DNA of 64,000 nt from an uncultured Alphaproteobacteria bacterium (GTDB lineage Bacteria; Pseudomonadota; Alphaproteobacteria; Rs-D84), in the NCBI GenBank assembly GCA_944389265.1, contig CALXLS010000002.1:1-64000 (forward strand), given 5' to 3'. This document shows positions 17,545-27,100 of the stretch, piece by piece. How positions within the stretch are numbered: the first letter of the stretch is position 1; each line of letters opens with the position of its first letter. Made by a program: the position numbers and the translations under genes. The notes beneath the pieces were generated by a model. It had not been told where the DNA came from, did no database searches, and worked only from the letters and a program-made list of their open reading frames with translations.

Positions 17545-20500
17545 TTATTCTATTCCAACACGAATTCCCAAATTAACAAAATCATTTGCAGTTGTTGCAC
17601 CCAATTCCACACCGCCTTTTAAAGCCATCGCGGCAACTTTATCCCCAGTATGTAAATTAAGTACAACTTTTGTAAGTCCTGGTTTCAAAGCAGCCAAAGC
17701 CTTTTTAACATTTTGTAATACTGACTGATCATATATATCCAATGTGATTTTATTTGCTATCTTTGCAACCCATTGTGTTAAAGGAGTAATAGAATCAACA
17801 AAAACAGAAACTCTATCATCACGATTAGAAGACTTACCAGAAATCAACACAACCGTTTCTTTGGATAAAATCTGTGCAAACTCTGCTGCAGCATCACCAA
17901 ACGCAACCGCATCAATATTACCATGACTATCAGACGCACTTATAGTAATCATATCCTTACCAGTCTTGGTTCTGCGTCTGGAAAATGAATTAACATTAGC
18001 GGCAATATGTACAGGTTTTCTATCACCAACACTTTCCAAAGTCGCGCTTGTTGTAAGTTTTGCGCGTGCTATCAAGTGCTTGTACTGATCCAAAGGATGT
18101 GCAGAAATATAGAATCCAAGTGCAGACAGTTCATTTTCTAATTTCTGTCCAAAAGTCCAAGGTGTAGTATTAGGTAAATTCTTTTTAAGTCTATCTTCTG
18201 CAACATCATCTTCTACTGTATTTGCAAATAACGACAAAGTATTACCACTATCTTTTGATTTTGATGCATAAGATAATATAGCATCCGCATTCATAAATAT
18301 AGCTGCACGGTTTGGTTCCAAAGAATCCAAGACACCAACTTTTGCGAACGCTTCTAAAATTCTTTTATTCATAATCGGTGCGCATCGTTTTGCAAAATCA
18401 GTTAAGTTCCTAAATTTACCGTTTGCATTTCTTTCTGCGACTATCGCATCTGTTGCGACAGTTCCAACACCTTTAATTGCGGCCAAACCATATATAATTT
18501 TGCCGTCACGCACAGTAAACAAAGATTCACTCAGGTTTATATCTGGCGCAATAATTTGAATTCCAAAGTTAGTTTTTGCATCATCTACGAATAAAGACAA
18601 TTGGTCTGTATCATTTAAATTACTAGACATAGATGCAGCAATAAATTCTGGGGTATAGTTCGCCTTCAAATACGCACATTGATTTGCAACGATAGAATAG
18701 GCGATAGCATGAGATTTATTAAACGCATATTTTGCAAATTCCTTAAACTTTTCCCAAAGTTCTTTTGCTTCTTCTCGGTTCAAAGTTTGTTCTTTTTCGC
18801 ACCCTTCATAGAATTTACCTTCTAACTCATCCAACATCTTGGCGATTTTTTTACCCATCGCCTTACGCACGTTATCTGATTGCCCGCGAGTAAACCCAGC
18901 CAAAGCACGGGTCAACTGCATAACCTGTTCTTGGTAAACAATAATACCATAAGTTTCTTTTAATATAGGTTCTGCGCGCGGATGTACATACTCAACTTTT
19001 TCTTCACCATGCATACGCGCAATAAATTGTGGAATAAATGCGATAGGTCCTGGACGGTTTAACGCATTTAACGCAGAAATTTCCAAGAAACTTGTTGGGT
19101 GCATTTTACGCAAAGTCTGCTGTACGAACGGGGCATCGAATTGGAATATACCTTCTGTCATCCCAGACTGCCAAAGTTTCATAGTTTTTTCATCATCAGT
19201 CGGTATTTTATCCAAATCAACATTTATACCACGCGTTTGTTGGATTAATTTCAACGCGTATTTCAAAACTGCTAATGTTTCCAAGCCCAAGAAATCGAAC
19301 TTAATTAAACCTGCGGACTCTAAATAATGTCCATCAAACTGACAAGAAGGCAATTGGTTTGCTGGGTCACGATAAACCGGCGCAATTTTTGTAGTAGGGC
19401 GGTCACCGATAACAACACCGCAAGCATGCTGACCCAGGTTTCGTAAAGAGCCTTCCAAATCTTCAGCAACCCGAACCACTTTATCCATATCTTCATCATT
19501 CTTCAAAATTTCTTGAATTTCTGGTGAAGAATCCACTGCAACTTTTAAAGTTTTTGCATCTTGTGGAATTAATTTAGACAGTCTATCAGATTTAGAGTAG
19601 GGTATCCCATAAACACGCCCAATATCACGAATTGCGCCACGCGCTTGCAGACTGCCAAAAGTAATGATACGACAAACAGAGTCATGACCATACTTATCAC
19701 AAATATACGCCAAAACGCGTTCAATACCTGTTGGTTCAAAGTCAACGTCAAAATCGGGCATTGAAATACGGTCAGGATTTAAGAAACGTTCAAAAAGCAA
19801 TCCATATTTTAACGGATTAACATGGGTTATTCCCAAAGCCCAAGCAACGATAGAACCAGCACCTGAACCACGTCCAGGTCCTGTTAAAATATCATTTTTC
19901 CTGCACCAATCAATATAGTCCGCAACGATTAAGAAGTAGCCCGGAAACCCCATATTGATAATAACGCCTAATTCAAACTCTGCTTGTTCATAATAAGGCT
20001 TGGTATCTGTTATTCCATGTTGCGCCAAATTCTTCGCAAGACCAGTCATTGTATGGTCGCGCAACATCTGACATTCTTGCTCTAAGTCATCACCGAAACG
20101 CGGCAACAAAGGTTTCTCATGAACATTAACGAAGAACCCACAACGTTGTGATATTATAACAGTATTTTCTATTGCTTCTGGCAGGTCAGAAAATAATTCT
20201 GCCATTTCGTCTGGTGATTTAAAATATTGCTCTGATGATTTGCGTGGTCTATCTGGGTCAATGACTTTTGTTTGTCCCAATACACAACTAAGCGCATCTT
20301 CTGATTCGTAATCACTATTTGCTGCAAAAGAAACATCATTTGTTGCAACGATTGGTATATTTAATTCTTGTGCAATATTAAGAAATTCAGGTTCTGTTTT
20401 AATTTCGTCTTCCAAGCCGTGGCGCTGAATTTCCATATAAAACTTATCACCAAAAATCTCTAAAAATCTTTTAGCATATGAACGCGCTTGATCGTTTTGT

Positions 20501-20955
20501 GCGTTTAATATCGACATACCAATAGGTCCTGTCTGTGCACCAGACAGACAAATCAATCCGTTTTTATGAGATTCTAATTCTTCAAAAGTTATATAAGGTC
20601 CCAAATGGTGGTTATCTTCACGCATATACATTACGCGATTTAATTCGCATAAGTTCAAATAACCTTCGTGGTTTTGAGCCAATAAAACTATACGCGACAA
20701 CGACCCCGCACGTAGTATTTTAGGGTCTGCCGTATGATGATTCAAAGATATTTCGATACCGATTATAGGTTGTACTTTATTTTTCGGCATAACATCAGAA
20801 AACTCTGCACAACCAGACATCAAATTCGTATCTGTCAATGCACACGCAGTCATTCCCAAGTTCTTGCACAAGTCGGGGATATCCTTTACTTTCAGCGTAC
20901 TTGCGCCTATTGAAAACCTAGAATGCGTACGAAGATGAACAAATTGATTTTCCAT
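17545..20955 (-). CDS. dnaE: DNA polymerase III alpha subunit
   Basis: Replicative polymerase. 1136 residues from ATG 20955 (MENQFVHLRTHSRFSIGAST). An N-terminal PHP domain is followed by the palm with GPGRGSGAGSIVAWALGIT and the catalytic PDFDVDFE, then the fingers and thumb (LNRPGPIAFIPQFIARMHG), a helix-hairpin-helix region and a C-terminal OB fold (PVHIAANVNSFSRRRTKTGK). The open frame continues 12 codons upstream but lacks homology. There is no clear ribosome site. Followed directly by rsmH. Confidence 0.96.
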   Translation of the reverse strand: MENQFVHLRTHSRFSIGASTLKVKDIPDLCKNLGMTACALTDTNLMSGCAEFSDVMPKNKVQPIIGIEISLNHHTADPKILRAGSLSRIVLLAQNHEGYLNLCELNRVMYMREDNHHLGPYITFEELESHKNGLICLSGAQTGPIGMSILNAQNDQARSYAKRFLEIFGDKFYMEIQRHGLEDEIKTEPEFLNIAQELNIPIVATNDVSFAANSDYESEDALSCVLGQTKVIDPDRPRKSSEQYFKSPDEMAELFSDLPEAIENTVIISQRCGFFVNVHEKPLLPRFGDDLEQECQMLRDHTMTGLAKNLAQHGITDTKPYYEQAEFELGVIINMGFPGYFLIVADYIDWCRKNDILTGPGRGSGAGSIVAWALGITHVNPLKYGLLFERFLNPDRISMPDFDVDFEPTGIERVLAYICDKYGHDSVCRIITFGSLQARGAIRDIGRVYGIPYSKSDRLSKLIPQDAKTLKVAVDSSPEIQEILKNDEDMDKVVRVAEDLEGSLRNLGQHACGVVIGDRPTTKIAPVYRDPANQLPSCQFDGHYLESAGLIKFDFLGLETLAVLKYALKLIQQTRGINVDLDKIPTDDEKTMKLWQSGMTEGIFQFDAPFVQQTLRKMHPTSFLEISALNALNRPGPIAFIPQFIARMHGEEKVEYVHPRAEPILKETYGIIVYQEQVMQLTRALAGFTRGQSDNVRKAMGKKIAKMLDELEGKFYEGCEKEQTLNREEAKELWEKFKEFAKYAFNKSHAIAYSIVANQCAYLKANYTPEFIAASMSSNLNDTDQLSLFVDDAKTNFGIQIIAPDINLSESLFTVRDGKIIYGLAAIKGVGTVATDAIVAERNANGKFRNLTDFAKRCAPIMNKRILEAFAKVGVLDSLEPNRAAIFMNADAILSYASKSKDSGNTLSLFANTVEDDVAEDRLKKNLPNTTPWTFGQKLENELSALGFYISAHPLDQYKHLIARAKLTTSATLESVGDRKPVHIAANVNSFSRRRTKTGKDMITISASDSHGNIDAVAFGDAAAEFAQILSKETVVLISGKSSNRDDRVSVFVDSITPLTQWVAKIANKITLDIYDQSVLQNVKKALAALKPGLTKVVLNLHTGDKVAAMALKGGVELGATTANDFVNLGIRVGIE

Positions 20956-21051
20956 GCCGAAACAATAGCAAAAAAGCCATACCTCCCGCAACCATATATT
21001 TAAAAATTTTAGGATTTTTTTATTGACACAAAATTACAAAACCCCAACAAA

Positions 21052-21076
21052 AAACGGGGTATAAATCCCCGTTTTA
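21052..21076 (-). terminator. Terminator after secA
   Basis: AAAACGGGG/CCCCGTTTT stem with a TATAAAT loop just downstream of the secA stop. Confidence 0.8.
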
Positions 21077-21078
21077 TT

Positions 21079-23688
21079 TTAGTGTAATTTACCGCAACAA
21101 TGCTTGTACTTTAATCCAGAACCACATGGACAAGGTGCATTTCTACGTGCTTCACCTGCCTGATTCAGTTCTGCATCATGTTGTGCGCGTTCTTTTTCTG
21201 TTGCCGCGACATCTTCACGTGTCAATTCCATTCTTGAAATATAAGAAACAGACATCAACTTAAAGTTATTAATCGTATTCTTAAATAACTCTAATGCTTC
21301 GCGCTTATACTCATACAAAGGATTTTTCTGTGCATATCCGCGTAACCCGATTGCTGTTTGTAAATAATCCATTTGTTGCAGATGACGTTTCCATACTGCA
21401 TCCAACGCCCCCAGCATCATCTGACGCGAAGCCATCTGCATTAATTCTGGGCCATATTTTTCTGCTTGATGGTTATAACGACGCATAGCCAAATTGAATA
21501 AAGTTTCATAAGCCTTACGTTCTGTTATAGTTTCATCTGTTTTCCATTTTTCTATATCTGTAATATCCAAAGCAAATACACGCAACATAATATCGTGAAT
21601 TCCTTGGGTATTCCAATCCATAGGATGAGATTTTTCTGGGATATTATTTTCACAGATGATTTCGACAACATCACCAATCATTTCTTTTGCCAGTGGAGAA
21701 AGGTCTTCTGATACCATTAAATCATCACGTTGCTTATAGACGACCCCACGTTGTTCATTCATAACATCGTCATATTTTAATAACTCTTTACGAGATTCAA
21801 AATATCTTGCTTCAACGCGCTTCTGTGCTTTTTCCAAGGCTTTTGTAATCCAAGGGTGGGTAATTGCTTCACCCGTCTTCAAGCCCAGTGTTGTCAGCAT
21901 ACCATTTAACCGAGCCGCACCAAATATTCGCATTAAATCATCGTCCAACGCCAAGAAGAACTTAGAATCCCCTGGGTCACCCTGACGACCACTACGCCCA
22001 CGCAACTGATTATCAATACGACGTGATTCATGACGTTCTGTACCGATAACATATAAACCACCAACTTCCAGAACAAGTTTTTTATTAGCTTCTATTCTTT
22101 CATAGATTTCTTTTTTCTTTACTTCAAATTCTGGGTCTTCTGGGTCAAGCGCAGCAATTAAATCTTCTGCGTTACCACCTAATTTAATATCAGTACCACG
22201 ACCGGCCATATTTGTTGCAATAGTGACCGCACCTGGTGCACCTGCTTGTGCGACAATTTTCGCTTCGGACTCGTGATGCTTTGCATTCAAAACAGCAGGT
22301 TCAATACCAAGTTTTTTACGAACTATCGCTGCTAATTCTTCTGACTTTTCAATAGATACCGTACCAACCAAAACAGGCTGTTTGCGTTCCATACATTCAG
22401 CAATTTGTTTTATAATTGCATCATACTTTTCTTCCTTGTTGCGATATATTTCGTCATGATGGTCGATACGCGCAACAGGGCGGTTTGTTGGGATAGAAAC
22501 TACACGCAATTTATAAATTTCTTCAAATTCTGCTGCTTCCGTCATAGCTGTACCCGTCATACCAGACAGAGTAGGGTACAAACGGAATAAGTTCTGATAA
22601 GAAATGCTGGAAACCGTCTGATTTTCGGGTTGAACTTTTACATGTTCTTTTGCTTCGATTGCCTGGTGCAAACCTTTACCAAAGCGTCTTCCTGTCATAA
22701 CACGCCCAGTAAATTCATCTACAATAAGTATTTCACCATTTCTTACAACATAATTAACATTTTTCTGGTATAAATGATGCGCCAACAAAGACTGCTGAAT
22801 ATGCATAACAAGCGCCGCATTTTCAGAAGCATACAAATTATCCCCTATCAACAAGCCTGCTTCTTTTAATAATCTTGTCGCAGTATCAACACCAGTTTCT
22901 GTTAAGGTCACATGACGATCTTTTTCATCTTTCTTGAAATCGTCTTCACCTAACTTAGCAACAACAGCATCAACTTTTTCGTAAAGTTCGCTGGTATCTT
23001 CTGCAGGACCGGAAATGATAAGAGGTGTACGCGCTTCATCGATTAAAATACTATCAACTTCGTCGACAATAGCAAAGAACAATGGGCGCAACACTTGTTG
23101 AGCCTTAGAAAACTTCATATTATCACGCAGATAATCAAAGCCCAATTCAGAATTAGTCACATAAGTAATATCACAAGCATAAGCATTACGACGTTCATCA
23201 TCAGTCATATCATGCTGAATTATACCGACGGACATGCCCAAGAAACGATAGACTTGCCCCATCCATTCTGCGTCACGCGAAGCCAAATAGTCGTTTACAG
23301 TAATCAAATGGGCACCTTTGCCATACAAAGCTTTCAGATATAGTGCCAAAGTTGCGACCAACGTTTTACCTTCACCAGTTTTCATTTCGGCGATTTGACC
23401 ATTTGTCAAAACCATACCACCAATCATTTGAACGTTAAAGTGACGCAATCCGATTGTTCTGATTGAAGCCTCACGAACTGCGGCAAACGCATCAGGCAGA
23501 ATATTTTTTTCTTTTTCGCCATCGGCTATGCGTTTACGCAAGACATCTGTTTGCGCGCGCAATTCTTCATCAGACATCGCATGATATTTAGGTTCTAAAT
23601 CATTGATTAAAGAAACAATTTTATCATAAGATTTGACGATTCTGTCGTTTGCAGAACCAAGAATTTTACCAATTACATTTTTTAACAT
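21079..23688 (-). CDS. secA: Protein translocase ATPase SecA
   Basis: Drives export through SecYEG, and so the export of the many secreted proteins in this window. 869 residues from ATG 23688 (MLKNVIGKILGSANDRIVKSY). Walker A MKTGEGKTLVATLALYL, DEVDSILIDEARTPLIISG, GRVMTGRRFGKGLHQAIEAKE, NMAGRGTDIKLGGN and GRSGRQGDPG are present. The C-terminal zinc SEC-C motif CPCGSGLKYKHCC is intact. AAGGAAA precedes the ATG. The open frame continues 12 codons upstream, but the start given has the ribosome site. Confidence 0.97.
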   Translation of the reverse strand: MLKNVIGKILGSANDRIVKSYDKIVSLINDLEPKYHAMSDEELRAQTDVLRKRIADGEKEKNILPDAFAAVREASIRTIGLRHFNVQMIGGMVLTNGQIAEMKTGEGKTLVATLALYLKALYGKGAHLITVNDYLASRDAEWMGQVYRFLGMSVGIIQHDMTDDERRNAYACDITYVTNSELGFDYLRDNMKFSKAQQVLRPLFFAIVDEVDSILIDEARTPLIISGPAEDTSELYEKVDAVVAKLGEDDFKKDEKDRHVTLTETGVDTATRLLKEAGLLIGDNLYASENAALVMHIQQSLLAHHLYQKNVNYVVRNGEILIVDEFTGRVMTGRRFGKGLHQAIEAKEHVKVQPENQTVSSISYQNLFRLYPTLSGMTGTAMTEAAEFEEIYKLRVVSIPTNRPVARIDHHDEIYRNKEEKYDAIIKQIAECMERKQPVLVGTVSIEKSEELAAIVRKKLGIEPAVLNAKHHESEAKIVAQAGAPGAVTIATNMAGRGTDIKLGGNAEDLIAALDPEDPEFEVKKKEIYERIEANKKLVLEVGGLYVIGTERHESRRIDNQLRGRSGRQGDPGDSKFFLALDDDLMRIFGAARLNGMLTTLGLKTGEAITHPWITKALEKAQKRVEARYFESRKELLKYDDVMNEQRGVVYKQRDDLMVSEDLSPLAKEMIGDVVEIICENNIPEKSHPMDWNTQGIHDIMLRVFALDITDIEKWKTDETITERKAYETLFNLAMRRYNHQAEKYGPELMQMASRQMMLGALDAVWKRHLQQMDYLQTAIGLRGYAQKNPLYEYKREALELFKNTINNFKLMSVSYISRMELTREDVAATEKERAQHDAELNQAGEARRNAPCPCGSGLKYKHCCGKLH

Positions 23689-23855
23689 ACTTTTTTCCTT
23701 ATCTTGTCTTGAAAGGTATAGCAATTTTGCGCCTTGCGGTCAAGATACTTTATGATATAATGCATTAAGAAAAACAAACAAGTAGCAAAATTAAAGAATT
23801 TTGAATTTAGCCATTAATTTTGCATTTATTTTGACTATTTATGGGGGTAATTTAC

Positions 23856-24071
23856 ATGAGAGAAAGTGTACATCGTTTAAATCCGTCAAGTATAACCAGT
23901 GAAGTATTTGTAATTGCACCGACACAGATAGAATATATTGCACAAATATTTGGTGACAGTGTTGCAGATGCTATGAACATGCGCACATTTGCACAAAAGA
24001 TAAGACAGATTGCGGAACAATCATTACGCACAGCATTAAACGCGGCAAAACACCAGGGTGAAAAAAGATAA
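23856..24071 (+). CDS. Small conserved-looking protein of unknown function
   Basis: Not recognised. 71 residues from ATG 23856, preceded by GGGGG nine bases upstream; a start five codons earlier is possible but would bury that site. The sequence looks like a folded helical protein (APTQIEYIAQIFGDSVADAM, RTFAQKIRQIAEQSLRTAL) with a basic C-terminus and no signal peptide. It is monocistronic and divergent from secA. Confidence 0.6.
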   Translation: MRESVHRLNPSSITSEVFVIAPTQIEYIAQIFGDSVADAMNMRTFAQKIRQIAEQSLRTALNAAKHQGEKR

Positions 24072-24124
24072 TTTTTTAAAATTGAATAAAAAAGTCAAAT
24101 TGCATACGAAATTATAATATCAAT

Positions 24125-24152
24125 AAAAAACCCGCATTATGCGGGTTTTTTA
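24125..24152. terminator. Terminator between the 23856 gene and the giant repeat gene
   Basis: AAAAAACCCGCA/TGCGGGTTTTTT stem with TT at the loop, between convergent genes. Confidence 0.9.
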
Positions 24153-27100
24153 TTACATACTATCGTCATATACCGAGTAAGTAGTTGTACCAGACTTTAT
24201 TCGCAGACTTCCCTTTGTAGCAGTACTCATATTTCCATAATATGTTGTACCGTTAATGCTTACATTCAAGGACGGTGTTGTCTTGCTTTCACTACGCAGG
24301 TAAATTTTTTCACCGTTAAAGTTCAAGACACGTCCACAGTCTGCGGCTTCGTCTGCGCCTGCACCAGAACCTATAGTTGTTAATCCTGCATCACAAGCAT
24401 TTCTTACACCTGCCGACCCTTGCGATACCGTTGATGCTGCTGCCCAATATCCCGCACCAACAGCAGAACATGATGTATTATTTGCTGCTGCAATATAACT
24501 TCCACCAGAGCATGTTATCTTACAGTCATTTGCTGCATCGTGATTTGTTGCCACGGTCCCACTTATCGTATAGTTCGTTAAGCAACTGCTGACGCTACTC
24601 GTGCTGCCTTGACTTACTGTATGTGCACCAACATACCAGTTACCACTTGGCGTTGTACATGTCGCGTTCGCACTCGCTACTCTCGTTCCCGCAGAACAAC
24701 TTATCTTACAGTCTGTCGATGCATCGTGATCCGTAGATGTCGAAGTATTAGCAGTTGCATAACCCGTCACACATGACTTCACATTCGTTCCCGATGTAGA
24801 GCCCGCTGATACTGTATGTGCGCCTGTATACCAACTTCCTGTCGGTGTCGTACATGCCGCATCCGCACTCGCTACTCTCGTACCTGCTGCACAACTTATC
24901 TTACAGTCTGACTTCGCGTCATGATCTGCCGCTGTTGTACCACTTATCGTATAACTTGTCGGACATGAGGTCGCTGCAGGTGACGTACTGCCGTACGATA
25001 CACTATGTGCGCCTATATACACATTACCACTTGTTATCGCACTACATGTTCCATTCGCAGTTGTTACCCTGTAACCACCAGAACAATTTATCTTACAACT
25101 ACTCTGTGCAGCTCCTGCTGCTCCATCATCATAGCCACTCGGACAACTAGAGCAGGTTGATGTGCTTCCATAATTTACTGTATGCGCTGCTTTATATGTT
25201 CCTGTGCCACATGCTGTAGATTCTGCATCATTCGCTGTCTTTACATACTCCGCTGCTGGAACATTCATCTTACATTGATTCTGTGCACCTGCAGCCGCAC
25301 CATCCCTATACCCAGCCGGACACTGTGTCCTACTAGATGTGCTTCCTTGGCTTACGGTCTTAGAAGCTGCCCAATAACCAGTACCTACGCTAGAACATGC
25401 AGCTCCTGCAGAAGCAACATATTCACCAGCATCGCACGTAGTCTTACACGATGCTACACCAGCGTGACTAGAAGCAGATGTTCCACTATTTGTGTACCCA
25501 TTAGTCGTATTACATGCTGTGCAACTTCCTGCACCTGCATTAGAATACTGATTATTACCACATACACTGCAACTGTATTCTGTTCCATAATACGCATTAT
25601 GCGCGCCCTTATAAGTTCCAGCATCACATGTATCTAATGTTGTACCACTCGTTCCAACTCGAACACTACCAGCCGCAACAGGTAAATAACAACTTGTATT
25701 AGAACTCTGACCAGTACTTGTATTAGTATACCCAGTCCCCAAAGTAGAACATGCTGTCCTACCACCAGTTGTTGTCCCTGTACCATAATAGATGTTTACA
25801 TTACCTGGGCACCAACCACCAGCTGCACAAGTCACTTGACCCGCTTTCGCAGTTGCAACATAATTACCAGCAGTTGTTGTCAAATAACAGCTATTTACAC
25901 TCGTTGTACCAGCCGAACTCTTTGTGTAATCACCATTAGTTCCACTACTACATGTCGGGCAAGTATTCCCACTCTTATAATAGTTCGCACTACATGTTCC
26001 AACAGTACACAAATTACTTACTGTATTTGCAGACCATGACGGTGTCGCCCATGTAGATAAACCTGATATCGATGTACACGATGTACAACTTGATGCAGCG
26101 GTTGTTCCTGTGCTTGCAGTAGTTTTACCAGCACCACATACTGTACATGCACTTGCAGTACCTGTACTATATGAACCTATCGCGCACTTCGTTGCCGCAG
26201 CGGTTCCCCCCGTACAATAACTTCCAGCAGGGCATGCAGAACAAGACGTTCCATTTACATAGTACTTAGGATTAGCACTTAACGCTGTATTAACACTTGA
26301 CGAACCCCACGTCGTAGAACTTGCCGCTGTCTGCTTCAAATTACCAGAAGCACAATTAGATGGCGTTCCACTTACTTGTACGCAACTTGATAAACTACTC
26401 CACCCAGTACCAGCACTATCCTTCTTACTCCAACCACTAGTTAAAGCAGGGCAAGAAGAACAACTTGATGTACTACCATAATTTACGGTGTGCGCTGCTT
26501 TATAAGTCCAGTTAGCACAAGTAGACTGTGTCGCACTATTCGCAGTTGCAACATACTTACCTCCTGCAACACTCATCTTACAATCACTCTGTGCCGCTCC
26601 TGCTGCTCCATCATCATAACCACTCGGACAACTAGAGCAGGTCGATGTGCTTCCATAATTTACTGTATGCGCTGCTTTATATGTACCCGTGCCACATGCT
26701 GTAGATTCTGCATCATTCGCTGTCTTTACATACTCCGCTGCTGGTACATTCATCTTACAGCCACTCTGTGCACTCGCTGCTGCTCCATCCCTATATCCAG
26801 CCGGACACTGTGTCCTACTAGATGTGCTACCTTGGCTTACCGTAGACGCTGCCGCCCAATATCCAGTACCTACGCTAGAACATGAGGTTGCATTCGTACT
26901 CGCTAAATATGTTCCACCAGAACAACTTATCTTACAGTCACTTGCTGTATCGTGATTTGTTGCCGCGGTCCCACTTATCGTATAGTTCGTTAAGCAACTG
27001 CTGACGCTACTCGTGCTGCCTTGACTTACTGTATGTGCACCAACATACCAGTTACCACTTGGCGTTGTACATGTCGCGTTCGCACTCGCTACTCTCGTTC

